21,954 bases of DNA. It comes from a virus. The position numbers were made by a program, and so were the translations under genes. Numbering within the stretch: position 1 is the first letter of the stretch; the number at the start of each line of letters is the position of its first letter. The stretch covers positions 1 to 21,954 of IMG/VR virus record IMGVR_UViG_3300032006_000104; one strand, 5' to 3'. Below the pieces are notes generated by a model. That model was not told the DNA's origin. It ran no database searches and saw only the letters and a program-made list of their open reading frames with translations. Of this stretch, positions 7,601 through 13,844 are shown in pieces.

Positions 7601-9369
7601 CTAATAACTGTACCCCAATAAGTATTACTTGCATATTCAATAGTAACAGTTTGACCTGTTCCAAAGTTATGTGTATCTCTAACTGTTAAAACATTATTTG
7701 CATTAAAACCTGTAATAATAGTTGTATTTGCGTTTGCATAAGTAAGTTTACCACCAACTACATCTATTTTTTCTTCTTCTGAAAGTCCAGCAGAAAGTGT
7801 AACAGTTTTTACAGATTGAGTAATGGTTAGTCCTGAAGTATCTACAGTTACTTCCTTTGCAATTCTATCTCCGGCAAGGATATGTTGTGTAGCATTATAA
7901 TTACCTTGATTATCATAGAGTTTTGCTGAAGCTGATTTAATTGCTGCCGAAAATATTAAAGAAGAGTTACCATATAAATGAGTATTGGCATTATGTCCTA
8001 AGAATGTACTAGAATAATCTCCTGCTGATAATTGTTTTACGGCATAAGCACTAACTAAATCAGTATTTCTTAATATTGCTCCAGTAGAAACAATTTTATT
8101 AATTTGAGCGGCGGCTCCAGAACCACCTGTTCCATCATTAATAAAACCTACTACATCACCTACTGCATAACCATCCCCAGAATCTATAACATCAATTCCT
8201 TCAACAACAGAATCTAAAATTGCTGATACTCTTGCTCGTGCACCCTGTCCACCACCACCGGTAATATGAACTTCATCACCAATAATATAATTTGTTCCAC
8301 CAACATCTACTGTAACACTTTGTAAAATACCCGATACTGTTGCATCTGCATATAATCCATCTGTATCAGTTTCAGAGGTAACGATTTCGTTTTCTTTAAA
8401 GTAAAATAATTCACCATCAACAACACCCTGTACTACATCTGATAATGTTAATTCTGTAACTTGAAGGGCTCCTGCAAAAGATGTAATTTGTTTTTCAACT
8501 ATTGCAGTACATTTAGAAAGACTACCAACAATTTTTCTACCCGTAAATAGATTAATATTATTTGCACTAGAAGTTACAATTTTGATTGATTTATCAAGTG
8601 ACCATTCTCCATCAGACATCTTTAATAAGTCTGTTTTAGGATAATAAAATTCTATATCTTCTTTAGCAAAGAGTGTTCTAAACAACCAACCAAAAGATGC
8701 TTCATTACCTTTTGACCGATAAACTTGTTTCATTCTCTTAAGAAGTTGTCGTCTATCAGCAACAGAAGTTTTAGGAACATTTGTATAAAATTCCTTTTTC
8801 CATGCATCATCAATAAGACCTTCACATGAAGTATCAATATCTTGTGAATCAACTAATTCTCTTATTGCTACCGCTGGTGCTTTTGTTTGATATGCATCTA
8901 TTGCCGCTTTAGGAAATGTACCATCACTAACACCATTTGCTAAATTACCATAGGAACGAGAATCACTACCAGTAACTTTTTCATTGTATGTAAAAACTGC
9001 TTCGTTAGTCTTTTTTACAAAGGCAATAGTATTACCTTTTGTACCAGTAACAACTGCGGTTGCACCACTATTAGCACCTGTAAGAGTTTCCCCTACAGTA
9101 AACATAAGGTTTGCATTACCTACAATATCTCGTTCTGATTCTAATTGAAGACGATCTCCATCTTCATAGGCAAGAAAATTTTCATCTTCATCTTGAAGCT
9201 TTGGTTCATTAAATGTAAATGTTGACCCAAAATAAAGTTGGTAGGATTCCATAAATTCATAGTATTTTTCTATGAATTTTTTGAATTTTGGATGTTCGTT
9301 GGTAATAAACTCTGGTAATTGAGTTTCAATTAAAACTGATACATCTTTTTTATCTTTAACTTCAGACAC
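1681..9369 (-). CDS. 7: Giant gp7-related baseplate wedge protein with cupredoxin-like and acidic repeat modules
   Basis: A 2562-aa protein between gp6 and gp8, the T4 position of gp7 (1032 aa). Residues 17-42 (LPEFITNEHPKFKKFIEKYY) and 185-240 (DDAWKKEFY, YRSKGNEASFGWLFRTLF) resemble the C-terminal region of T4 gp7 as I remember it. The matching VHPSG-x8-I segment comes only near residue 1241, after about 950 residues of Gly/Thr-rich beta modules. These include GG-x-Y repeats (about 350-430), a 'GTTFP...TVEDSKTV' module (about 990) and two 'HGL/HYL-x2-GD-x-(V/I)...FN-x2-Y' modules (about 1070 and 1345). From about 1415 onward come acidic EDG repeats, an 86-residue tandem repeat and three H...C-x2-H-x2-M modules. 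The start is GTG, two bases after the gp6 stop, with a weak RBS. The next Met lies inside the conserved segment, so GTG is preferred. gp7 kinship is inferred; the extra modules may be exposed fibre-like parts. Confidence 0.75.
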   Translation of the reverse strand: MSEVKDKKDVSVLIETQLPEFITNEHPKFKKFIEKYYEFMESYQLYFGSTFTFNEPKLQDEDENFLAYEDGDRLQLESERDIVGNANLMFTVGETLTGANSGATAVVTGTKGNTIAFVKKTNEAVFTYNEKVTGSDSRSYGNLANGVSDGTFPKAAIDAYQTKAPAVAIRELVDSQDIDTSCEGLIDDAWKKEFYTNVPKTSVADRRQLLKRMKQVYRSKGNEASFGWLFRTLFAKEDIEFYYPKTDLLKMSDGEWSLDKSIKIVTSSANNINLFTGRKIVGSLSKCTAIVEKQITSFAGALQVTELTLSDVVQGVVDGELFYFKENEIVTSETDTDGLYADATVSGILQSVTVDVGGTNYIIGDEVHITGGGGQGARARVSAILDSVVEGIDVIDSGDGYAVGDVVGFINDGTGGSGAAAQINKIVSTGAILRNTDLVSAYAVKQLSAGDYSSTFLGHNANTHLYGNSSLIFSAAIKSASAKLYDNQGNYNATQHILAGDRIAKEVTVDTSGLTITQSVKTVTLSAGLSEEEKIDVVGGKLTYANANTTIITGFNANNVLTVRDTHNFGTGQTVTIEYASNTYWGTVISANTTAFLYSVGSYYRDNDIDALTVQNFVNDDNIIVYDTKFTKLGAAADGSGSDAHSMHNGITFQVGNTPATVTTNTFTMVDAHGASPDLELVCNGALNMTSVNVGAIDSFVLTSGGGKYESKPPVTIANNYTPTLGNALDVVGAPNSILNLNLHSFFGSTGLISQDGNVVTLTSDDAWPEANSGILTLIYANGVTDQVTEVTSNTVIRVSNEKLFGQGVGDNPDKETFTLTYMALANNITKNSLLYNDDYTARGRVLDFIDKAHIATTARPLTIANGNTSLRVDMLTTQDFGSTVENILLEEKDFHQDRYSHERLLLESDTAGSQDGGGGLFIIEDSVTWLQMEDDDLICNESDQSRFYSEDTSGERVTAYSNAASAYSTGTYAQSGTTITGVGTTFPNDCVRGTFTHHDDSTTTITGYTNATSITVEDSKTVGAGNTYSMSYNRALTWGTNREITLSAGGTGNKTVTVTEEGHYLRSGDKVSITGSNANPIFNGVYPITVSNNSTYTYVLPETPGTTTPPGDLRSRPVASAWLASSNAVYQDITPRGNNAIIEVSAIAIGAIQAIEVYDFGAGYSTVPAVTTSAGDKNAELTAHLGAYATYPGYYSGTKGLLSGVPKLQDNKYYQNFSYVLKTDFDVNDYRNSVKRLVHPSGLVMFGELAIRSKVSVEMFDKGERNVETETSAGDKKYRTLVLSSNAASMNVQFSNTYWNNEIEIYTNKHPWHAMDARIEIGDEVNIQLENFEEISSIARTNSTMYVVTSTLHGLQAGDKIKWTGDESDQRFNNEYTVTTVPTTNTYTITPSPDTGSVTSQSMYDGNLYITLEDQTTGNTILLEDGDDLLMEPTSYLKSSVISYADVFRTQSTNWDNPFSGNILNEDGTDIQMERGGTYLYPTLQFPEEETGTISIDVSFNSDILLEDDNGTYGWGYLLHEESAGQGNGPQRYISLEEDTQGPDHQYESIPIVDTHILETWFNSTRAHLISEDGQDRFMMEDESLVTLDIVPITLDNSLEKEFDLRIIYNAIVTEDGHYLIEENNTSGNNYIKVEDDYGLTQNNLYCTKFNLVETTHWHLRMEDTSHIIYEDETRMLSEEDYVKAPLVEVETEHYDTMGYHLRMENEDYLQHEDGTWAIIEKSSVAGGNHVETIQYNLYETQYWHLLQEDGITHTTLEDESGRLLTEDANIKASDLLIPPVKNIYGVDTMGWHILMEPEIPELERVDIVLTNVLGDFAFDGSDRPVYTFSGGREYRFNMEHSSLRPSETPGDWHPIRFSTTNNGTHGGGTEYTTGVTVVGEPGTSGAYVSFIPPEDTNIDIWYYCLNHSGMGNTTTASKIVTYNTVYAVTAAGGAFFIDGVSRALVSMTGQRTYRFDLSDASNRPTEESDSWHPLRFSKTNNGTHGGGTAYTDGVVINGDPGTSGAYIEIRPSNDTQKLHYYCVNHAGMGSEIFIEANIIDDVYLAMEDVHKDLGSVNNSRILQDIQENKPPVITKEYVTEEAPSDMQRWTPANHELDYIETWQDTKVTRTFGMQPFRPHYVSNWSDANLYYVDDKFTQEDDSGLILLEHGITDQDYLIQEDFPEVNQDLLNLQREELHGILLEDELQTLGTVDGRAYDYLAQEDWTIHTVTVTNPTGDQNVFVIDGIVQPQLRLERTTHLRFDVSDSTMAGHPFRLSTTAHGSHAGGTELTAGVNKIVNGTEGQAGAYVEFYLEGSVPDLLYYYCTAHNGMGTGAGHPTNVYKKTGTDLILHETSKPFNEEYGVDYTPQQAWAVLPSYRYSRILTRLKGTITFPDGGTTGTGDGSEFLTQLSVGEEFQTADENIIDEETGGGILLETDERIEHEELRIFHVQNEDLAADLMGIQIRNFRWLITTEDTTISAHGSHAGVTGEYSTPDFSSETYWILTDDTNQALVVGLDHEVGQVEQESPEWENINMLWEDGSKMIVTDPQAFIVSAINSDTELVVTRKHLGGTDDSVYQL
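2415..2750 (-). repeat. Cupredoxin-like module, copy 3 (gp7-like residues about 2207-2318)
   Basis: Beta-rich module ending in YYYCTAHNGMG. Candidate ligands by position are His2254 (in GHPFRLS), Cys2307, His2310 and Met2313, giving H-x52-C-x2-H-x2-M. A further His in GSHAGGT (2266) is shared by all copies. Type 1 copper proteins use His-Cys-His-Met in this order, although plastocyanin has x4 rather than x2 before Met. This copy is the most diverged and is separated from copies 1-2 by about 170 residues of acidic repeats. Confidence 0.6.
3260..3605 (-). repeat. Cupredoxin-like module, copy 2 (gp7-like residues about 1922-2036)
   Basis: Tandem neighbour of copy 1 with the same plan: FFIDG near its start, an aromatic Y-R-F-D strand, SWHPLRFS, GTHGGGT, GTSGAYIE and YYCVNHAGMG. 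Candidate metal ligands are His1974, Cys2024, His2027 and Met2030, with His1986 also conserved. The period relative to copy 1 is about 119 residues. Copper binding is inferred from the motif only. Confidence 0.65.
3399..3430 (-). repeat. 32-base exact repeat, copy in module 2
   Basis: This 32-base stretch is identical to 3756-3787, 357 bases away (119 codons), and encodes the NNGTHGGGT segment of the cupredoxin-like module. Identity at the DNA level, including synonymous positions, suggests a recent duplication or gene conversion between modules 1 and 2. Confidence 0.85.
3610..3955 (-). repeat. Cupredoxin-like module, copy 1 (gp7-like residues about 1806-1920)
   Basis: Module with FAFDG near its start, YRFNM, DWHPIRFS, GTHGGGT, GTSGAYVS and WYYCLNHSGMG. 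Candidate ligands are His1855, Cys1906, His1909 and Met1912 (H-x50-C-x2-H-x2-M), plus the shared His1867. It directly abuts copy 2. Confidence 0.65.
3756..3787 (-). repeat. 32-base exact repeat, copy in module 1
   Basis: Partner of 3399-3430, in the same reading frame and at the same place in the module. Flanking bases on both sides diverge, so the identity is local. Confidence 0.85.
3970..4419 (-). repeat. Tandem 86-residue repeat, two copies, in gp7-like protein
   Basis: Copy A starts at residue 1651 (FNLVETTHWHLRMED) and copy B at residue 1737 (YNLYETQYWHLLQED). Both continue with an EDE-x-(R/G)-x-L-x-E segment, a K-A pair, and D-T-M-G-(Y/W)-H-(L/I)-x-M-E. The spacing of the first aligned residues is exactly 86. 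Copy B lacks the final part of copy A (YLQHEDGTWAIIE...). The function is unknown; alternating hydrophobic and acidic residues suggest stacked beta strands. Confidence 0.7.
5050..5160 (-). repeat. Acidic EDG motif block in gp7-like protein, shared with the 892-aa protein
   Basis: Residues about 1404-1440 read LYITLEDQ-x3-N-x-ILLEDGDDLLMEP. The 892-aa protein has LYLQLEDQ-x3-NNILLEDGNELLMEA at residues 59-84. Shorter versions, hydrophobic pair plus ED(G/E), recur through the gp7-like protein from about residue 60 to the C-terminus and are densest between 1415 and 1800. This looks like a mobile short module shared by two virion genes. Confidence 0.7.
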
Positions 9370-9371
9370 GA

Positions 9372-11249
9372 TTAATATCCAGTTGCTAGAGTTGTTCCAT
9401 CAGTAGTTGAAATAGTTCCTTCAACATACGTACCTGTTCCTGCATCATCTAACATTGTAATACTAATATCTCCTGATTCTATTAATATAATTTGTTCTCT
9501 AAGAGGATTAACATCTGATGAGGCCGGAGTAATATAAACTTCTAATGGTGTAGTATTTCCTGTAGTCTCTGAACCAATAATAAGAGGTTTAAAACTTGTA
9601 AGTGATATTTTTCCAGTAAGATAATTTACTGTACCTACATTATTATTAACAATAATTCTATCTTCTCCTGAAGTTCTATATACTTCAACTACTCCATTGT
9701 TATCTTGTAATCTACAACCTGACCATTGAGTATTTGCAGAATCTGTATACGAAAATGTATTACTAGTTACTGCACCCCAAAAAGTATTAGAAGGGTGATA
9801 GATTTGATTAGAAAATGGCATATCATAGGCTTCAGCTGATCCTAACAATGGATAAAGAAGTCTTTTTAATTGAATAGATGTTTGATTACTTTTAACAGAA
9901 ATTTCAGATTCATCTATTTCTTTAATTAATTTTGAATATCTAAATGATTTATCAAAAGTTTTTAAATTAGTATCTCCAAAAGCTGTAATCTGATTAGTTA
10001 CTGTTGACTTAAGTTGAGAAGCACTATTTGTAGTTGCACCAGAATCATATTTAACTGTACTACTAACTTTTAAATACATATAATCTGGATCTACAACTTC
10101 CGGAGTAATTCCTACAATATTTCTTTTCTTTAATATTTCATCTTCTACAAAAGTTTTATTAGATTGAGAAAGAACTGAACCTGATGCCGGTTTAATTGCT
10201 ACATAAACTTTTCCATAAACTGGGGGATCTGCATCTTCTCCACCCCAAGCAACAACCGCTTGTGCATCACCATAATCTCTTTTAACTAGAGCCACATAAT
10301 CATGAATTGTAACACATCTATTTTGAGATTCATAGTTTTTAGGAGCATTAAATTTTATTTCATCTATATCTGCGGCAACGGCTCCACCAGCTGAAATAGA
10401 TGTAGTCTCAATTTTTACATTAGAATATCCTCCAACATCAGACACTACTGAAAAGGCTTTTGCACCATTGGTTGCATCAGTTTCACATACTAAACTTGAT
10501 AGTATAACAATATTCCCATTTGATAATTGTTTACCTAATGTTCCATCACCAAATTGAATTACAAACTTACCATCTTCAGCTTCATCTATAAAATAAATTT
10601 TTGAACTAGAATTTACAGTAGTTATATCTGTTGCTTCTGAATATACTGCCGAATCAGTATCAGTAGAACTATTTTGAATTGTAACCTCTAAAGTACTAAT
10701 ATCTGTATTCTCATTAGGAAGAATAAATTTTTGATCTGGATCTCCTGTATTAGCAGTATATCTAAATGTCGTAGGCATTCCTTGTGTAAGATCTACACTA
10801 GCAACTGTATAAACTCCATTTGCATTAATATTTACAGAATAAGAATTAGAAGTACACCAAATATATGTTACGCCCTCTACTTCTCCTTGAAACTGGGTAT
10901 TCTTAGGGATGTTTATACCGGCGGGCTGATCTGTTGGTGTAATAGTAAGTGTTACTTGTGCTTTTGATCCTTGTGCAGAACGTGGTCTATAACCTAGATG
11001 TTTTGCTCTTGCTACAACAGAATTTCTAAGAGAGGCCGAATCTAAAAACATTTCATTAGCAATCATATTTGCATAATATGAATTATAATGAGTATTGTAA
11101 GATAAAATATCAAGAAGAACATCAAAGGAAGATCCCGTAAAATCATATCCCACAAAATCAGATTGACTTGTTAAGAATCCTTGAAGATTCTCTTTAATCT
11201 TAGTAAAGTCTAATTCTGATATATTAAGTTTACCATCTGAACTTGCCAT
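9372..11249 (-). CDS. 6: Baseplate wedge protein gp6
   Basis: Core wedge protein; in T4, gp6 dimers form the continuous ring that holds the wedges together. At 625 aa it is close to T4 gp6 (660 aa). The N-terminal block at about residues 32-95 is typical of the family (YDFTGSSFDVLLDILSYNTH, NEMFLDSAS, LGYRPRSA). Residues 305-355 hold the baseplate-J-like part (YESQNR, HDYVALV, AWGGED, PPVYGKVYVAI). The ATG at 11249 lies 7 bases after the gp25 stop, and GGAGAGGA in the end of gp25 provides the RBS. The stop is two bases before the GTG of the gp7-like gene, so coupled translation is likely. Confidence 0.93.
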   Translation of the reverse strand: MASSDGKLNISELDFTKIKENLQGFLTSQSDFVGYDFTGSSFDVLLDILSYNTHYNSYYANMIANEMFLDSASLRNSVVARAKHLGYRPRSAQGSKAQVTLTITPTDQPAGINIPKNTQFQGEVEGVTYIWCTSNSYSVNINANGVYTVASVDLTQGMPTTFRYTANTGDPDQKFILPNENTDISTLEVTIQNSSTDTDSAVYSEATDITTVNSSSKIYFIDEAEDGKFVIQFGDGTLGKQLSNGNIVILSSLVCETDATNGAKAFSVVSDVGGYSNVKIETTSISAGGAVAADIDEIKFNAPKNYESQNRCVTIHDYVALVKRDYGDAQAVVAWGGEDADPPVYGKVYVAIKPASGSVLSQSNKTFVEDEILKKRNIVGITPEVVDPDYMYLKVSSTVKYDSGATTNSASQLKSTVTNQITAFGDTNLKTFDKSFRYSKLIKEIDESEISVKSNQTSIQLKRLLYPLLGSAEAYDMPFSNQIYHPSNTFWGAVTSNTFSYTDSANTQWSGCRLQDNNGVVEVYRTSGEDRIIVNNNVGTVNYLTGKISLTSFKPLIIGSETTGNTTPLEVYITPASSDVNPLREQIILIESGDISITMLDDAGTGTYVEGTISTTDGTTLATGY

Positions 11250-11256
11250 GTGTTAT

Positions 11257-11649
11257 CTATGTCCTCTCCAAATAGACTTCTAGGTTTGTTTCTCTAGCGT
11301 CATTATCCGGCATATAAGTTATTAATACTTCGTATGCGTTCCGATCTTCTTGAGCTTTTACTGTTACATTACCAATTATTGCTCTAGGTTCATATTTTTC
11401 TATCGTAAACCTAATTGCTTTTTCTAACCTAGCAGTAGTAAGATTACTAAAATTTTCAAATAAAAGAATTCCTATACCATTGTCAACATCTGGTTGAAAT
11501 AATCTTTCATTTGATTTTGTGCTTAATAAATTTTTTATAGATCTGCTAATAGCTGTTGATTTTTTAACTTTAGATAAGTCACCATGAGATGGATGTTTTG
11601 TAAAATCCATATCAAAATCAACGTAATCTTTTCCGTATGTAGTAGCCAT
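11257..11649 (-). CDS. 25: Baseplate wedge protein gp25
   Basis: A 130-aa protein, nearly the length of T4 gp25 (132 aa). It belongs to the gp25 family, also found as TssE in type VI secretion, whose members sit at the inner wedge and link it to the sheath. Typical signs are the RSIKNLLSTK segment, LFQPDVDNGIG, LLFENF and the family hallmark YEPRA at about residue 91, followed by alternating beta strands. The ATG at 11649 has a weak AAGAG site 7 bases upstream. It lies 25 bases after the 663-aa gene and 7 bases before gp6, with which it forms a core wedge set. Confidence 0.93.
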   Translation of the reverse strand: MATTYGKDYVDFDMDFTKHPSHGDLSKVKKSTAISRSIKNLLSTKSNERLFQPDVDNGIGILLFENFSNLTTARLEKAIRFTIEKYEPRAIIGNVTVKAQEDRNAYEVLITYMPDNDARETNLEVYLERT

Positions 11650-11674
11650 ATCTTGCTCTTAATATTTAGTTAAT

Positions 11675-13666
11675 TTAGTTAAGTAGTCCTAGCACTAATG
11701 CTAACAAATCTATTGGATTTTTACTACCCCCTCCTGCAATGAGTTTATCTCCTTCTGTACCAATAAATAATATTCCTGATGCGTAACCCATATCTGGAAT
11801 ACCTGTGGCATTTTTGATTTCCTTCTTTAAACCCTCATTTCCTCCGTTTTGATTTGGAATATAAAGTGCGAATACTCCAGATGATGGTAATGTTATTCTA
11901 AAAAATTCCAAAAATTTATCAATAAGTTTAATTAAATGTTCTAGAAAATCTTCAATCTGTGCCAACATATTAATCATCTCTTGAATAAATCCGGTAGAAT
12001 CTATTATCATTCCTTTTATTTGTTTTACAAAGTTTTCTAACTCTTGAAAAAATTCTCCCCAACCAGGAACAATATCTTTAATTTGTATTCCATCAAAATC
12101 GGGAGGAGTAGAATCTGGAAGTACTTGTAATGTTTCAACTAAAACTTTTCCTATCTTTGGATATACTCTTAAATTTTTAGGTAAGGTGACAGTCTCTGCT
12201 CCCACCATAACATAATTATCATAATAATCAATTCCAGTTTCGGCGGTTGTTGCTTCTGAGTTTCCAAACTTTCCTCTTTTTTCCATCTCTAAAACTGTAT
12301 CGCCTGGAGTCCACGGGTTATATCCATCAACCCCCCTCATAGGCTTCACCATTATTTCCATATCCACCCATCGTTCATCTGGATTTAAATCTATTTCTTC
12401 AAGTACCTCAATTATATCACCTTCTTTATCTTTAAGTGGTTCTCCAAGATCATCAATTACTTTTATTACTTTCTGCCCCTTCATAGATGTGGCGGTTGTA
12501 GCAGAAGAATTGACAGATCTTACTTCTCCAAGACTACCATATCGTTTTCCACTTATAATATCACCAGCTACAAATTTTTCATACTTAGTATCAACTTGAG
12601 TTAAACTAACTTTTACATCATTTGGGGTAATAATTTCTTTTAATTTGTTTAGTAAATTTTGACCCTGATCGGCTGAAAATTCGGGAATATCAGAAAACAT
12701 TTTCGAAAATTCATTAAAGACTGATGCAAATTTATCAAAGTTATCTGCGGCAATTATAATTGCGATTGCTCCAGATCCACCATCAAATTCTGTATTTCCT
12801 AAAATATTAGGTTTACCTATTGAAACTTTAGTATTAATAGGTTTTCTTGATGCTTCATAATCTAGAGGCCAACGTGATTGTTCTGCGGTTCTTTTTCCCA
12901 TATCAAATAATTCTAATCCAAAATCTTCAGCGGGGTCCCATCCTCTAAATGGATTACCATCAATATCATATACTACTGAAGCTGCAGAATCATCCATTCC
13001 TTTTGATATATCATCCTTTTTTGGTAAATCAGAATCTTTAGCATTTTTTCTATATCTGGGAACATCACCCTCATCATCAAACGCCTTCACAAATTCATTA
13101 ATTACATTTTTTACACTAAATTGAGGAAATTTACTTTGACCCTCAAGTGGATCAGGTAAGGGATCAAACCAATTATAACCACCCGCAATTAATTTTCTTG
13201 GTGTAACTAATTTTGGTCTAGCCTTTTTTTGATCTAAATCTATCATTTCAGGTTTGGTTGTAGTATCTTCCCAATTACCAGAATCGTTCTTTATTTGCCA
13301 ATAACGTTTACCGGCTTCATTTCTTAACTGTTCAAATCCATAATCAAAGGGATGTGTTCCTGTTACATTTCCTTTAAAATATGGATCAACATATAAGTAC
13401 CAATATCCGGCCTCTTTTAAATCATGGATTTGTTTTAATACTTCATCTGCTAATTTATCTAATGCAACTAAAATAGGATTAATATTTTGTAATGCCGCTA
13501 AGAGTTTAACAACTTCCATTCCATTTCTAGCAAGTTCAAGACTAGACTTTACTATTTCAGCAAGATTTGTAGCTGCAGATGCTAAAGCAGAAATATCTCC
13601 CGCCTTTGCAATTTGATGGGGTTTCCATTCGGCCTTCGCCGTTAATAATGCTTCAAATTCAGCCAT
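11675..13666 (-). CDS. Virion protein of unknown function, 663 aa, helical segments at both ends
   Basis: I do not recognise a family with confidence. Residues 25-88 are mostly helical and hydrophobic (ALASAATNLAEIV, VVKLLAALQNI, ILVALDKLADEVLKQIHDL), followed by an aromatic patch (GYWYLYVDPYF). The middle is mixed and rich in charge and Pro. Residues 532-595 form a long amphipathic helical stretch (FFQELENFVKQIKGM, INMLAQIEDFLEHLIKLIDK), followed by SGVFALYIPNQNGGN, YASGILFIG and a hydrophobic C-terminus (LLALVLGLLN). No signal peptide is seen. The start overlaps the 61-aa gene by 8 bases, with an AAGGA site 8 bases upstream of the ATG. Its place between gp5 and gp25 suggests a hub, spike or wedge component, and the end helices could be oligomerisation or membrane-contact parts. 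Confidence 0.75.
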   Translation of the reverse strand: MAEFEALLTAKAEWKPHQIAKAGDISALASAATNLAEIVKSSLELARNGMEVVKLLAALQNINPILVALDKLADEVLKQIHDLKEAGYWYLYVDPYFKGNVTGTHPFDYGFEQLRNEAGKRYWQIKNDSGNWEDTTTKPEMIDLDQKKARPKLVTPRKLIAGGYNWFDPLPDPLEGQSKFPQFSVKNVINEFVKAFDDEGDVPRYRKNAKDSDLPKKDDISKGMDDSAASVVYDIDGNPFRGWDPAEDFGLELFDMGKRTAEQSRWPLDYEASRKPINTKVSIGKPNILGNTEFDGGSGAIAIIIAADNFDKFASVFNEFSKMFSDIPEFSADQGQNLLNKLKEIITPNDVKVSLTQVDTKYEKFVAGDIISGKRYGSLGEVRSVNSSATTATSMKGQKVIKVIDDLGEPLKDKEGDIIEVLEEIDLNPDERWVDMEIMVKPMRGVDGYNPWTPGDTVLEMEKRGKFGNSEATTAETGIDYYDNYVMVGAETVTLPKNLRVYPKIGKVLVETLQVLPDSTPPDFDGIQIKDIVPGWGEFFQELENFVKQIKGMIIDSTGFIQEMINMLAQIEDFLEHLIKLIDKFLEFFRITLPSSGVFALYIPNQNGGNEGLKKEIKNATGIPDMGYASGILFIGTEGDKLIAGGGSKNPIDLLALVLGLLN

Positions 13667-13844
13667 TTTGTTTTTCCTTTTCTTCTCTCTTAGCTCTTGC
13701 CCTTAAAACATTTTCCCAACCAGACTTTTTTAGATTAAGAACTTCTGAATACATTTCAGCAAGTTTTTTAGTATTCTCTAATAACTTCTTAATGTCATCT
13801 CTTCTTAATTCTGCTTCTTTCCATTTATGTTCTTGTTCTGCCAT
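13659..13844 (-). CDS. Small highly charged helical protein, 61 aa
   Basis: Unknown small protein, rich in Lys, Glu and Arg, with heptad-like hydrophobics (IKKLLENTKKLAEMYSEVL) that suggest one long helix or coiled coil. It is likely a real gene. Its ATG overlaps the stop of the 892-aa gene in a TGATG junction, AGGAG lies 8 bases upstream, and its own stop overlaps the start of the 663-aa gene by 8 bases. It may be a small structural or assembly partner of either neighbour; the sequence does not say which. Confidence 0.75.
   Translation of the reverse strand: MAEQEHKWKEAELRRDDIKKLLENTKKLAEMYSEVLNLKKSGWENVLRARAKREEKEKQNG

Noticed and set aside
1681-9369. Frameshift or fusion artefact as cause of the 2562-aa length
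   Set aside because: The frame is open throughout, the gp7-like segments occur in order, and repeat modules continue in frame across the whole length, so a sequencing artefact is not needed to explain it.
11650-11674. Possible late promoter before gp25 (ACTAAATA on the minus strand)
   Set aside because: It differs from TATAAATA at two positions, in very AT-rich DNA, in a 25-base gap too short for a promoter plus leader in front of the ATG.
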